A program made the position numbers and the translations under genes. 64,000 nucleotides of DNA, taken from Bog-756 sp963828385 (lineage in GTDB: Bacteria; Actinomycetota; Acidimicrobiia; Acidimicrobiales; RAAP-2). Where the stretch lies: assembly GCA_963828385.1 (NCBI GenBank), contig CAWHEF010000002.1:620001-684000 (forward strand), in the 5' to 3' direction. This document shows, in pieces, positions 35,567 to 44,354 of the stretch (its first letter is position 1; every line of letters starts with the position of its first letter). A model generated the notes under the pieces. It saw only the letters and a list, made by a program, of their open reading frames with translations, searched no databases and was not told the origin of the DNA.

Positions 35567-36910
35567 ATGGCCGGGACCGCCCGGTCCATCTCCCCCCTGG
35601 GACTACCGTCCCGGGCCAAAGTTCGACGCCTCCAGAACCGGCTATGGGCTGCGGCCAAGCAGTCTGAGGGTCGGCGTTTCCACGCCCTGTATGACCGCAT
35701 CCACAGGGACGACATCCTGTGGGAGGCGTGGGAGCGGGTCCGAGCCAACCGTGGGGCAGCGGGGGTCGATACACTGACCATCGCTGCGGTGGAGGACGAC
35801 TACGGGGTCGAGCGTCTGCTCACCGAGGTCCGTGACGCCCTCCGTGCAGGCAACTACCGCCCGGCACCAGTCCGCCGGGTGGAGATTCCCAAGCCCGACG
35901 GCACGAAGCGGCCATTGGGCATCCCGACGGTCAAGGACCGGGTGGTCCAGCAGGCCACCAAGCTCGTCCTCGAACCCATCTTCGAGGCCGACTTCTTACC
36001 CTGCAGCTTCGGCTTCCGCCTGAAGCGTTCGGCCATCGACGCCCTGGAGCGGATCCGGGTCGGCTTCATCGAGGGCAAGTCCTTCGTCTTCGAAGCAGAC
36101 ATCCAGAACTTCTTCGGGGAGATCGACCACGAGCGTCTGCTCAACCTGGTCGGTCAGCGGGTCTCCGACCGACGGGTGCTCAAGCTGGTTCGGCTGTGGC
36201 TGCGGGCAGGCGTGTTGACCGATGGGGTGGTGTCCGAGTCGGTCTCGGGTACTCCCCAGGGTGGGGTGATCTCACCGCTGCTGGCCAACATCTACCTGCA
36301 CGCCTTCGACCGGACCTGGGCCGAGTCCGGCACCGGGGAGCTCGTCCGCTATGCGGACGACTTCGTGGTGCTGTGCACGTCCCAGAGCCAAGCCGAGGAG
36401 GCCCAGCGGCGGGCGACCGCCATCCTGGGCGACCTCGGTCTCAAACTCCACCCGGACAAGACCCGAACGGTCGACCTTCGGGAGGGGAGAGAGGGCTTTG
36501 ACTTCCTCGGGTGCCACCTTCGTGCCCGCATGTCCGGCAAGCTCTGGGAGCAGAAACGGATCATCCGCTACTACCTCCACCGCTGGCCGTCGCAGCGGTC
36601 CATGAAGCGAGCACGGGCGAGGGTCAAGGCCATGACCGGTCGAAGCCAGGTCGGAATGGAGCTGGAGTCAGCGATTCATCGACTCAACCTGTTCCTTCGG
36701 GGATGGGGCGGCTACTTCCGCAACGGGAATGCGGCGAACAAGTTCGTCGAGATGGACCGCTATGTGGCGTGGCGGCTGCGTCGCTTGCTCGTCAAGAAGC
36801 GGGGCCGCAACCTGCGAGCGGGTCAGGCGGACCAATGGACCCGCACCTGGTTCCACGACCAGGGCCTGCACAAGCTCATGGGCACCATCCGATACCCGAA
36901 GGCAGCGTAA
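35567..36910 (+). CDS. ltrA: Group II intron reverse transcriptase/maturase
   Basis: 447 residues from ATG 35,567. RT domain with IPKPDGTKRPLGIPTVKDRV, SFGFRLKRSAIDALE, TPQGGVISPLLANIYLH and the catalytic YADD in LVRYADDFVVL; then a maturase (X) domain with LNLFLRGWGGYFRNGN. No HNH endonuclease, so mobility would use nicked or single-stranded targets. It helps the intron fold and splice and primes its insertion. Confidence 0.95.
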   Translation: MAGTARSISPLGLPSRAKVRRLQNRLWAAAKQSEGRRFHALYDRIHRDDILWEAWERVRANRGAAGVDTLTIAAVEDDYGVERLLTEVRDALRAGNYRPAPVRRVEIPKPDGTKRPLGIPTVKDRVVQQATKLVLEPIFEADFLPCSFGFRLKRSAIDALERIRVGFIEGKSFVFEADIQNFFGEIDHERLLNLVGQRVSDRRVLKLVRLWLRAGVLTDGVVSESVSGTPQGGVISPLLANIYLHAFDRTWAESGTGELVRYADDFVVLCTSQSQAEEAQRRATAILGDLGLKLHPDKTRTVDLREGREGFDFLGCHLRARMSGKLWEQKRIIRYYLHRWPSQRSMKRARARVKAMTGRSQVGMELESAIHRLNLFLRGWGGYFRNGNAANKFVEMDRYVAWRLRRLLVKKRGRNLRAGQADQWTRTWFHDQGLHKLMGTIRYPKAA

Positions 36911-36932
36911 CCATGTCCAGACGACCGTCGGT

Positions 36933-36966
36933 AAGCCGTGTGCGGGAAAACCGCACGCACGGATTG
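36933..36966 (+). ncRNA. Group II intron domain V
   Basis: 34 nt with the conserved AGCCGTGTGCGGGAAAACCG and matching 3' strand CGCACGCACGG. This is the catalytic hairpin with its tetraloop, 22 nt after the RT stop. Confidence 0.85.
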
Positions 36967-37020
36967 AAAGGGGGATGGGGAACCGGACCTGCACTGCAGG
37001 CACCGCGCCCCTGACTACCA

Positions 37021-37916
37021 ATGGGAATGTGCCTGCGGTGCGGAACCCAGGGGCGTGAGGGCGGTCGGTTCTGTCCCCGGTGTGGGTTTCCGCTTGAAGA
37101 AGTGCAAGATCCCGCAGCCCACGCGCGACCCCCGCTAGTCCCACTCAGCCGGCGTTCCTTTCACCCGCCCCTGCTTCGGACACTGGGCTGCAGTCCCGTT
37201 CGACGGTCAGCCATCGGCCTCCGGAAGATCCCTCGCCTCCACCGCCGCTTTACGTTGGTCGACGACGGAGCAATCGCCTGATGTTGGGTCTGATGCTTGG
37301 GCTGGTCCTTCTCGTTGGTGCCGGCGTCGGCCTCATCGCTACCGGCGTACTGAGTTCGTCGGGGAAAGCGTCGGCGCATCCCAAGACCAACAATTCATCA
37401 GTGCTACCTAGATCTGTGCAGCCTAGATCTTCAACGACTTTGTCCACCTCCACATCGACGACCGCACCTTCTACGGAGTTGGCCGAGGGGCAATCAATCG
37501 GGTTGATTATTGGCCAAAGCGCACAAGCGCGGTCCAATGTCGAGGGAGCAGTCTCTGCAATCGGTAACTGCGGAGACATCTCAGGTGCGATCTCAACGTT
37601 GCAGAGCGATGCTGCCCTGCATCAGACCGACCTCAGCCAACTCAACACAACAGTGGTGTCTGCGATTCCCGGTGGGCAGACCGTCCAGATGGACCTGGCA
37701 CAAGCGCTCCAGCAGTCGGCGCTGTCAGACCAGGACTACGCCGACTGGGGCAATGACGTGAGCGGATGCTCCGGCACCGCACCGCAAACGAGTAACTGGG
37801 CAGCCGCTCAGGCTGCGGATCAGCAGGCGAGCGCCGCGAAGCAGGCCTTTACGGCTGCATGGAATCCAGTGGCGCAGCAGCTTGGGCTTCCAACACAAGA
37901 TCCAAACCAGATCTGA
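37021..37916 (+). pseudogene. Zinc-ribbon, single-TM protein with outer domain; one frameshift
   Basis: Starts MGMCLRCGTQGREGGRFCPR, a double-CxxC zinc ribbon. The frame changes at about 37,125-37,145 into a Pro-rich linker (SHRPPEDPSPPPPLYVGRRR), then a TM helix (LGLMLGLVLLVGAGVGLIA), a Ser/Thr-rich stalk and an extracytoplasmic domain with SAIGNCGDISGAISTLQSD and a second Cys in DVSGCSGT. Intact length would be about 298 residues. The layout echoes the zinc-ribbon gene at 31,319. The group II intron ends just before the start. Confidence 0.7.
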
Positions 37917-37934
37917 ACGACAGGTCTGCGGTCG

Positions 37935-38771
37935 ATGGTACGAAGACCACCAGTTTTCGGGCTGTGCGTCGTGGTTCTCTGCCTCCTCTCAACGTCGTGC
38001 TCGACAGTCGTCGTTTCAGCAGCCCATCACAGAGCTGGTAACAGTTCGGTGGTGCCCATGATCCCGAAGAGCGAACCGACGACCACAGCTCCGCCGTCAC
38101 TTTCGGGCAAGGTTGTCGTGATCGATCCGGGACACAATGAAGGCAACTTCTCGGATGCCACGTATATCAACCAAATGGTGTGGAACGGACGGGAGGAGGA
38201 ACCCTGCGATACCACTGGTACCGAAACCGATGGTGGATTCACCGAAGCACAGTTCAACTTCAACGTTGCCCTGTACTTGGAGACCGACCTACAAACGGAA
38301 GGTGCCCGCGTCATATTGACGAGGGCGAACAACGCCGGGGTTGGACCGTGCGTCACCCAACGTGCTGCGATCGGCAACATTGCTCACGCGAATGCTGCAA
38401 TCTCGATTCATGGCGATGGAGGACCGGTTGACGGACGAGGATTTGCCGTTCTCGAACCCGTGGCCGACGGCATTAATGACGGGATCATCCAGGCCTCGCA
38501 ACAGCTCGGACTAGATGTGAGGAACGCATTTGCGTCTGGGACAGGTATGCCTCTTAGTACCTATGACGGCATTGACGGGATCCAACCTAGGGATGATCTT
38601 GCTGGGTTGAACCTGTCGACGGTGCCGAAGATCCTCATCGAGTGTGGGAACATGCGCAATTCAACGGACGCTGCAATGTTGACCGAGTCCGGTTGGCAGG
38701 AGTCTGCAGCCAGCGCCTTGGCGGTAGGGGTCACAACATTTCTTACACATCCTCCATCACCGAACAGCTGA
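37935..38771 (+). CDS. N-acetylmuramoyl-L-alanine amidase, lipoprotein
   Basis: 278 residues. Lipoprotein signal with lipobox LLSTSC (Cys22), Ser/Thr linker, then amidase_3 domain: zinc ligands in VVIDPGHNEGNF, EAQFNFNVALYLE and SIHGD, and catalytic Glu in ILIECGNMRNS. Resembles Rv3717-type amidases without a wall-binding repeat. It cuts the stem peptide from peptidoglycan outside the membrane. As an island gene it could open the wall for a transenvelope machine (inference). Confidence 0.9.
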   Translation: MVRRPPVFGLCVVVLCLLSTSCSTVVVSAAHHRAGNSSVVPMIPKSEPTTTAPPSLSGKVVVIDPGHNEGNFSDATYINQMVWNGREEEPCDTTGTETDGGFTEAQFNFNVALYLETDLQTEGARVILTRANNAGVGPCVTQRAAIGNIAHANAAISIHGDGGPVDGRGFAVLEPVADGINDGIIQASQQLGLDVRNAFASGTGMPLSTYDGIDGIQPRDDLAGLNLSTVPKILIECGNMRNSTDAAMLTESGWQESAASALAVGVTTFLTHPPSPNS

Positions 38772-38946
38772 CATATGGAGAAGCTTGCTTTGGCGACAGG
38801 TGGACCAAATTCTGGGGGATGGTCACTGAGCATCGCGCGTCCATCGCGCGGACGCTGACGTTCACGCAGGTCCGCTGACGATCACATAGTGACTCTGAGC
38901 AGCCATGATGGTTCGGCGCCGTTCGGCATCGTCCTGCCCAGGGACA

Positions 38947-38988
38947 CTCTCAAGGTGGAGACACGGGTTCGAACCCCGTTGGGACTGC
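38947..38988 (+). repeat. attR: 42-bp tRNA-Glu 3' repeat
   Basis: Exact copy of 22,629-22,670 without the 5' half of the tRNA. It marks the distal end of the island and abuts a truncated VapBC locus. Confidence 0.92.
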
Positions 38989-38989
38989 C

Positions 38990-39321
38990 AGGTACGTGGC
39001 TGGTCAGATGGGCTTTCAGCCTGCAGCGAGCCTGTGGCAAGGTCCGCCGCGGCTTCCGCCAACACACCTGTGGCACGACGAGCACCTCGTCGGTCTCTTC
39101 GAAGTGCGCTGCGCAGCGGTCGTGGTCCGGATCGTGTTCAATGGTGCCGCTACGAGCGGGCCCGGTGTCGACGACGACTATCGGGCGAACTCCTCGTCAC
39201 GGTGGTCCTCGAGGTGGCGTTCCGCCTCGGCCGCGCTCAGGGCGCCTGGCTTCGCCCGGGCGATGCCAATGAAGCCGAGCTGCCTGGGGCGGGGAGGGGC
39301 GGGGGCGTGGAGCTTCAGCAC
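38990..39321 (-). pseudogene. VapBC remnant at attR
   Basis: On the reverse strand, GTG 39,321 opens a 47-residue frame ending RQLGFIGIARAKPGALSAAE and EERHLEDHRDEEFAR-like acidic residues, the C-terminal type of a VapB antitoxin. Directly after it comes a PIN-domain opening, VVVDTGP then LVAA then IEHDPDHDRC and EETDEVLVVPQV, then LAEAAADLATGSLQAESP, spread over three frames. It stops at the attachment repeat, about half-way through a normal VapC. Inactive relic. Confidence 0.7.
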
Positions 39322-39378
39322 CTAATCGCCGGCGCGGGGACGCTTCCGAGGAAGATGGTGTCTGGCTACGTTGGCACC

Positions 39379-40287
39379 GTGCAGATCTTTCGATTCGATC
39401 CAGAGGTGTCCGTCCCTGTTGACCCCCTCGGCTCGGAGTCTCGTGTCGGAAGGCTGACCGGTGAAGACACTCGTGGCCGGATTCAGGTATTGCATCTGGC
39501 ACCGGGCGGCGTCATCGACCGACGCCAAGCCGAACGTCGGCAGCTCGTTGCCGTGGTCTCCGGTTCTGGTTGGGTCAGCGGCGGTAAAGGAGCGCGCCGT
39601 CTGATCCGAGCTGGGCACGCGGTGGTGTGGGAACCCGGCGAGGAGCCTGCGGTTGGGAGCGACGGAGGTCTCACGGCGGTCTGCGTCGAGGGAAGATTCA
39701 CGATGGAGGCATTTGCGGTCACCAGGGAAATCGTGGTGGTGGACTACGACCCGCAGTGGCCGGAGTCGTTCGAACGAGCACGCTCATATCTCTGGCCTGC
39801 CGTTGAGAACATTGCGTTAGGCATCGACCACGTCGGATCGACGTCGGTACCAAGACTGGCGGCCAAGCCCATCATCGACATGGACGTCGTGGTGGCCGAC
39901 GAATCCCAAGTCCCACTGATCATCGATGTCCTCGCTCTGCTCGGTTACGAATGGGAAGGCGACGGCGGAGTGGCGGGTAGACAGGCATTCGACACCTCCC
40001 AACACCCTGAACTCCCGCCCCATCACCTTTACTTGGTCGTTGAGAACAACAAGGCGCACCTCGACCACCTGCTCCTCCGAGACTCGCTCCGAGCCGATCC
40101 CGAAGAACGGCACAGATACGCCGAACTGAAGCGAGCGAACGTGGACCTCGCCCAAGGGGACACAGACGTCTACACGGCAGCCAAAGCTCATTTCGTGGCT
40201 GACATCCTCACCCGAGCACGTGCAGAGCGGGGTCTCGAACCTGCCAGCTACTGGGTTCCGGACCTGCCGGGAGTGGCTCAGCGGTAA
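39379..40287 (+). CDS. Cupin-GrpB (UPF0157) fusion
   Basis: 302 residues from GTG 39,379, 6 nt after a TACGTT hexamer (possible leaderless start); ATG 39,355 is an alternative. Residues 1-115 are a small cupin (VLHLAPGGVIDRRQAERRQL, GHAVVWEPGEEPAV); residues 120-300 are a GrpB-type nucleotidyltransferase-like domain (DYDPQWPESFERARSYL, IDHVGSTSVPRLAAKPIIDM). GrpB domains share the GS-x10-D nucleotidyltransferase pattern but have no proven substrate. The fusion is unusual. Confidence 0.85.
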   Translation: MQIFRFDPEVSVPVDPLGSESRVGRLTGEDTRGRIQVLHLAPGGVIDRRQAERRQLVAVVSGSGWVSGGKGARRLIRAGHAVVWEPGEEPAVGSDGGLTAVCVEGRFTMEAFAVTREIVVVDYDPQWPESFERARSYLWPAVENIALGIDHVGSTSVPRLAAKPIIDMDVVVADESQVPLIIDVLALLGYEWEGDGGVAGRQAFDTSQHPELPPHHLYLVVENNKAHLDHLLLRDSLRADPEERHRYAELKRANVDLAQGDTDVYTAAKAHFVADILTRARAERGLEPASYWVPDLPGVAQR

Positions 40288-40724
40288 GCCCAGTGCGATG
40301 GTCCGTCTTATGGCGGAGAGTGTCTCCAACCCCCGGCCTGAGTGCCTCAGATCGCCGGGTCTGGGTGCAACTCCCAGACCGCGGCCCGCGGCTACCCCAG
40401 CCGAGTCAGGACGGTCTCGAAGTTCATAATGAACGAGCCGCCGTGATTGTCGATGACCTCGCCGGTGCGAGGGGGACGCATGTGCGTCTTTCGCGACAAA
40501 GGCCCCGGACAGGGCCGGGGCTCACTGCATGATTGCTGGCGCCACCTCCACCACGGCAGGCCTCAAGGGTCCACTACGTCGGCCTCCGGCCGCCCTTGAC
40601 CCCGACCTTCCACGTCAATTCCCCCACACAAACCCGAGGAATCCGCCAAAAAGGAGGCTTCGGTCTGTGTCGAAGGCCGTTAGCTCTACGGCACCGTGCC
40701 CAGATGGTTACCCTTCCGAGTGAG
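40288..40724. other. Convergent intergenic region with two hairpins
   Basis: No gene seen. An 8-bp perfect hairpin GGTCTGGG/CCCAGACC with a 7-nt loop lies at 40,358-40,380 and resembles a tRNA T arm, but no other tRNA arm fits. A terminator-like hairpin lies at 40,502-40,521. The right 150 bp look like an unidentified insertion-element end. Confidence 0.4.
40502..40521. terminator. GC-rich hairpin, likely bidirectional terminator
   Basis: GCCCCGG (40,502-40,508), 6-nt loop, CCGGGGC (40,515-40,521), with AAAG before. It stands between the convergent cupin-GrpB and dioxygenase genes. No T-run, as is usual in high-GC actinobacteria. Confidence 0.55.
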
Positions 40725-41561
40725 TTAGGTCTCGTCCGCGACTGCGAATCCGACGTCGCCGAAGCCAGGAAGAACGGTCTCGATCGGGTCGCGCAGATCG
40801 CCGACGTAGCCGAGGGCGTATGCCCCCCGGTCGTACCCCATCAGCCGCAGGAGATCGACCGGCAAAGTCTGCGCAATTTCGAGCGGTGTGGCCAGGTACT
40901 GGTTCTCCTCCTGACGGAGCCAAGCCAGGTTGTAGGTGATGTTGATGCCGATGCGGACCTTGTCGGTCCGATTAGCCCCGCCACCGTGGTTCACGCTGCC
41001 GGAGTAAAACAGCACGGAGCCCCTCTCCATCTCGGCCGGCTCCGTATCGTCTTGGGTGAATGCCTGCGTATCGTCGGCGGTGGTGCTGCCGAGAGCCACC
41101 CGGGTGGCACCGTTCGACTCGGTGAACTCAGTGAGTGCCCAGATCGTGTTGCACTGGACCTCGTAACCTGTCGGGAACGGGAAGAAGTCGAAGGCCCAAC
41201 GGTCCTTGTGGATGGCCTGGGCCGGCTGGCCGGGCCCGATGGCTATGGCCTGGGTCAGATGCAGCTGGAAGTTGGTGGCGTGAGCCAGCACCTCGCTAGT
41301 CGTCCCCAGCGCCAGTGGGTGCATCACCAGCTGGCGCGCAGAAGGCGAGCGCGCAATCAGGGCCCCGGTGCGGCGGGTCAGGGAACCGGTGAAATCATCG
41401 GGTCCCAGCGGTGTGGTATCGAGATACGGTCTGAGCTCGGCCTCGATGCCGTTCAACAGATCGGAGGACGCCACCCCATCGACTACGACGGCGCCTTCCT
41501 CCTTAACGATCTCCGCCACTGCCGCGGGGGCCGTGTCAGCGCGAAGATGTTTGATGGGCAT
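40725..41561 (-). CDS. Phytanoyl-CoA dioxygenase (PhyH) family
   Basis: 278 residues. Non-haem Fe(II)/2-oxoglutarate dioxygenase: the metal-binding H-x-D in QAIHKDRWAFDFF near residue 120 and the distal His in SGSVNHGGGANRTDKVRIGI with the 2-oxoglutarate Arg. Typical length. Possible substrates include CoA thioesters and natural products. It stands alone. Confidence 0.85.
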   Translation of the reverse strand: MPIKHLRADTAPAAVAEIVKEEGAVVVDGVASSDLLNGIEAELRPYLDTTPLGPDDFTGSLTRRTGALIARSPSARQLVMHPLALGTTSEVLAHATNFQLHLTQAIAIGPGQPAQAIHKDRWAFDFFPFPTGYEVQCNTIWALTEFTESNGATRVALGSTTADDTQAFTQDDTEPAEMERGSVLFYSGSVNHGGGANRTDKVRIGINITYNLAWLRQEENQYLATPLEIAQTLPVDLLRLMGYDRGAYALGYVGDLRDPIETVLPGFGDVGFAVADET

Positions 41562-41712
41562 CTCTCTCCAACCTCACTGCTTATCTATCTGTCCAATGCT
41601 AACAACGCTGTGGAGCAGTAGACGATCCGCCAGCGGGATTCACGGCCGTTGGGCATTCGGGTCACTTCCCACGTAGATCCGAGGTGGGTGTTGCGACCAG
41701 GACCGTGAGTAC

Positions 41713-42552
41713 CTAGAGGGCGAGCATCGCCGTCGCGACCTCATCGGCGGCCGCCTCGGGGATCGCCGTCGAGGCCCGTTCGAGTACGAGCAGCCGCGCA
41801 CCGGGGATCTCGCGTACGAGCGCTTCGCCGTTGCCAACAGGGAAGAACGGGTCGCGGCGACCATGCACCACCAGCGCCGGCATCCCGAGCTCGGCCAGCC
41901 GCTCGCGCCAGCGCGGCTTGCAGTCGAGCCTGGCGAACACCATGCCCAGCTGGTTGGCCATCTGTGCCGCGGGCCCCGTGCCCGGCGTGCGATCCCACTT
42001 GCGCTGGGCGGCCGCGCGGGCGGCGGCGGGATCGTCGCCGAGGATCTCAGCGCCACCAGCGGCAAACTCCGCCACCGCGTCGCGGTCGGACCAGTCGGGC
42101 ATAGAGCGCGAGAACAGCCGGTCCATCGTCGCCGCGTCATGATCGGGCAGGTCGTCATCGACCGGGCCCGGAGCGACGGGCCGCGTTCCGGCGAGGGTGA
42201 GCGCGGAGAACGCGTCCGGGTGGTCAAGCGTGGCGACCTGGGCGACCATCCCGCCGACGCCGATGCCCGCTAGGTGCGCCGGCCGATCGTCGAGTTCGCG
42301 GGCGAGCACTGCCGCGTCGGCGGCAAGGTCGCGCAGCGTGTACGCCGGAGCTTCAGGATCGACGGTGAGCGACGCACCCGAATCGCGCAGGTCGTACCGC
42401 ACGACGTGACGCCCGCCGCGCGCGAGGGCCTCACAGAGCTCGTCGGGCCAAGAGAGCATGGTCGTGCCGCCCGCGCACAGGACGAGCGGGGCCGCCGCGT
42501 CGCCGAATTGCTCGATCCCGAGCGTGACGCCGTTCGCCTCGACCGTCGTCAT
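41713..42552 (-). CDS. Alpha/beta hydrolase with glycine at the nucleophile position
   Basis: 279 residues from ATG 42,552. Typical fold: VLCAGGTTMLSWPDELCEAL, YDLRDSGASLTVDPE, and the late Asp/His region VVHGRRDPFFPVGNGEAL and STAIPEAAADEV. The nucleophile elbow, normally G-x-S-x-G, reads LAGIGVGGMVAQ: codon GGC instead of AGC. One transition would restore Ser. Either a non-hydrolytic member, an inactivated gene or a base error. The expected catalytic His near the C-terminus is also not obvious (TAIPEAA in place of the usual GH-x-x-P). Confidence 0.82.
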   Translation of the reverse strand: MTTVEANGVTLGIEQFGDAAAPLVLCAGGTTMLSWPDELCEALARGGRHVVRYDLRDSGASLTVDPEAPAYTLRDLAADAAVLARELDDRPAHLAGIGVGGMVAQVATLDHPDAFSALTLAGTRPVAPGPVDDDLPDHDAATMDRLFSRSMPDWSDRDAVAEFAAGGAEILGDDPAAARAAAQRKWDRTPGTGPAAQMANQLGMVFARLDCKPRWRERLAELGMPALVVHGRRDPFFPVGNGEALVREIPGARLLVLERASTAIPEAAADEVATAMLAL

Positions 42553-43055
42553 CACGCCCCGCCGTCGCGATGCCGCGGCGGGGACGTGTGGAACGAGTGA
42601 ATCATCGGATGCATCGTAACCTTCAGGGCTGCGTCGTGGACCGGTGGCACCGGCACAAGCGCGTCCCCGCCGACGGTCTGTGTCACGCCGAACGTGCGCG
42701 ACCAGGGGTGGTTTCTCAACGATGGACAACTGACCGGGCGTAAATTCATCGGACGTGTCCATGTGGCGACCGCCTCCGGCTACACGACGGGCGCTCGGCG
42801 ACGGCGAACCTCACCGCAAGGGGAACCCGTTCCGAAAGTCCCACGCTTTGGCTTCTTCGACCGATGTCGAAGGTTCGGCCGCCTGCGTCAACGGGAACCA
42901 GCGATGGAGGAGAGATCACATCCGGGTTCGATCGTGGTATGGCACCTCTGAACGCGGGTCGGACAAAGGCTTCGGCGGTTGACCTCGGTGGCGGACGAGG
43001 ACGGGCACATGGCCGATGCTTTGCTACCGCTTCCGACCGGCCGCACGAAAGCCGG
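42553..43055. other. Intergenic, nothing recognised
   Basis: About 500 bp between the start of the hydrolase and the end of the methyltransferase. Short frames here have no protein-like conservation, and no RNA or repeat was recognised. Confidence 0.4.
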
Positions 43056-43844
43056 TCACGCTACAGAGAACCGGCCTTCTCCGTCTGCTCGCTCGAGGTC
43101 AGCGAGCCACCGATCAGCCTCCGCTTGGGAGATCGATGCGGCAGAAACAGCTCCGACCACAGCGCGAACGATTCCAAATGCCCGATTGGAAGTATCAAGG
43201 TCAGTGTGGAGGACCATTCCCGCCGCAAGACGCACGTCATCGAAGCCGTTGGCGGTAAGGAGTCCTCGCAATCTCCGCCCCATCCGAGGCTGTGAGTGAA
43301 GCTCGATATGTCTGCTCAGGATCGTTCTGCTCAGACCTGCATCTGCGCCTTCGATCACTAGGGCCTCCCAGTCCGGTTCGACGAGTGCCAAGTGCCCTCC
43401 CTTCCTGAGCACACGAGCCATCTCGACAACCGCTGTATCCGGATCAGCCAGGTGCTGAAGGGTCCGCTCGGTTCGACATGAGTCGAACGTCTCGGATGCG
43501 AATGGAAGCCGCTGAGCATCCCCCACTTGGAAACAAACTCCAGGTAAATGGCCGTGGCGTCTCTTCCCCTCCGAGATCATCGCCCGAGATGAGTCGGCTC
43601 CTACTACCCCACCCTCGTGCCCGACAATCGAAGAGATGGCAATTGCGTCCTCTCCGGTTCCACATCCCACGTCGAGGACACGCTGGCAACGTGCGAGGTG
43701 GAGATGCTCGATGCTCCACTCCTTGGCCTGAGCAATGGCGGAGGTCTTCCGAGCAGCATCGAGGTACTGAATGAAGTACGAGGGCGCAACGGAGGAGTCG
43801 ACATCGCTGAAACCTGTCGGCTCGGCCTCGTCAGCCACACCCAC
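43056..43844 (-). CDS. SAM-dependent methyltransferase, class I
   Basis: 262 residues from GTG 43,844; the frame is open further upstream but without conserved sequence. Motif I VLDVGCGTGEDAIAISSIVG, acidic motif II VVGADSSRAM, then VGDAQRLPFASETFDSCRTE and RVLRKGGHLALVEPDW, as in UbiE/COQ5-like enzymes. The substrate is unknown. Confidence 0.88.
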   Translation of the reverse strand: MGVADEAEPTGFSDVDSSVAPSYFIQYLDAARKTSAIAQAKEWSIEHLHLARCQRVLDVGCGTGEDAIAISSIVGHEGGVVGADSSRAMISEGKRRHGHLPGVCFQVGDAQRLPFASETFDSCRTERTLQHLADPDTAVVEMARVLRKGGHLALVEPDWEALVIEGADAGLSRTILSRHIELHSQPRMGRRLRGLLTANGFDDVRLAAGMVLHTDLDTSNRAFGIVRAVVGAVSAASISQAEADRWLADLERADGEGRFSVA

Positions 43845-44071
43845 ATCGTCCAGAGCGGTAGGGGTCAATGTCAATGGTTGGAACGGGTCCTCACGAGCCT
43901 TCTTTTTCCGAGAACGTCTCGAAGTTCGGTTGAGAGCTCCTATTACCGTCTCTTGTATCCATGCGGAGGCCGTAGCCGGCCAGGGTCGTCCTCCCGACAA
44001 CTGCCTCGCCCGGAACTGCCCACCAACGACGGACTTCACCTTGGGAGCCGGTTGGACCTGCGGGTTTGGGG

Positions 44072-44282
44072 TCAGCCTGCGTGCGTATCGACGCAGCGCT
44101 CACTATTGGTCTCCGACACGCTGATGCCGTCCTCCGAGGCTCGCAGCAACAGGTCACGCCTCAAATTCAGGATCGAGGCGCACCGATTCGACTGATGCCG
44201 GAGCGGACCCAATCGAGGGCCGGCCGCCCTGCCTGCGGCGGATGGTCTCGATATCGTAGCCCCGCTCGGCTTCGTCAGCCAT
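44072..44282 (-). pseudogene. RHH-type antitoxin remnant
   Basis: From ATG 44,282: MADEAERGYDIETIRRRQGG, then GSAPASVESVRLDPE, the usual head of CopG/RHH antitoxins. One extra T at about 44,165 breaks the frame before RRDLLLRASEDGISVSET, and a second indel near 44,110 destroys the last helix. No partner toxin survives. Confidence 0.65.
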
Positions 44283-44354
44283 GAAAGCAACGGAATTAAG
44301 GAAGATGGGACACCGATCACAGACGAAATGATCGAGGAAAACTGAAGGAGTAAA

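Larger units (their letters stand above)
35063..37018 (+). mobile_element. Group II intron
   Basis: A ribozyme with an internal reverse transcriptase gene. The 5' segment (from about 35,063) carries the folded-domain-I type sequence with GCGGGTGCAAGTCCCGTC; a domain V hairpin lies at 36,933-36,966; the element ends about CTGACTAC (37,011-37,018). Both ends are estimates; the 5' end could be off by some tens of bases. The 3' end lies 2 nt before the start codon of the zinc-ribbon gene at 37,021. Confidence 0.85.

Noticed and set aside
40358..40380. T-arm-like hairpin suggesting a tRNA
   Set aside because: The 7-nt loop lacks TTCRA and no acceptor, D or anticodon arm can be drawn around it.
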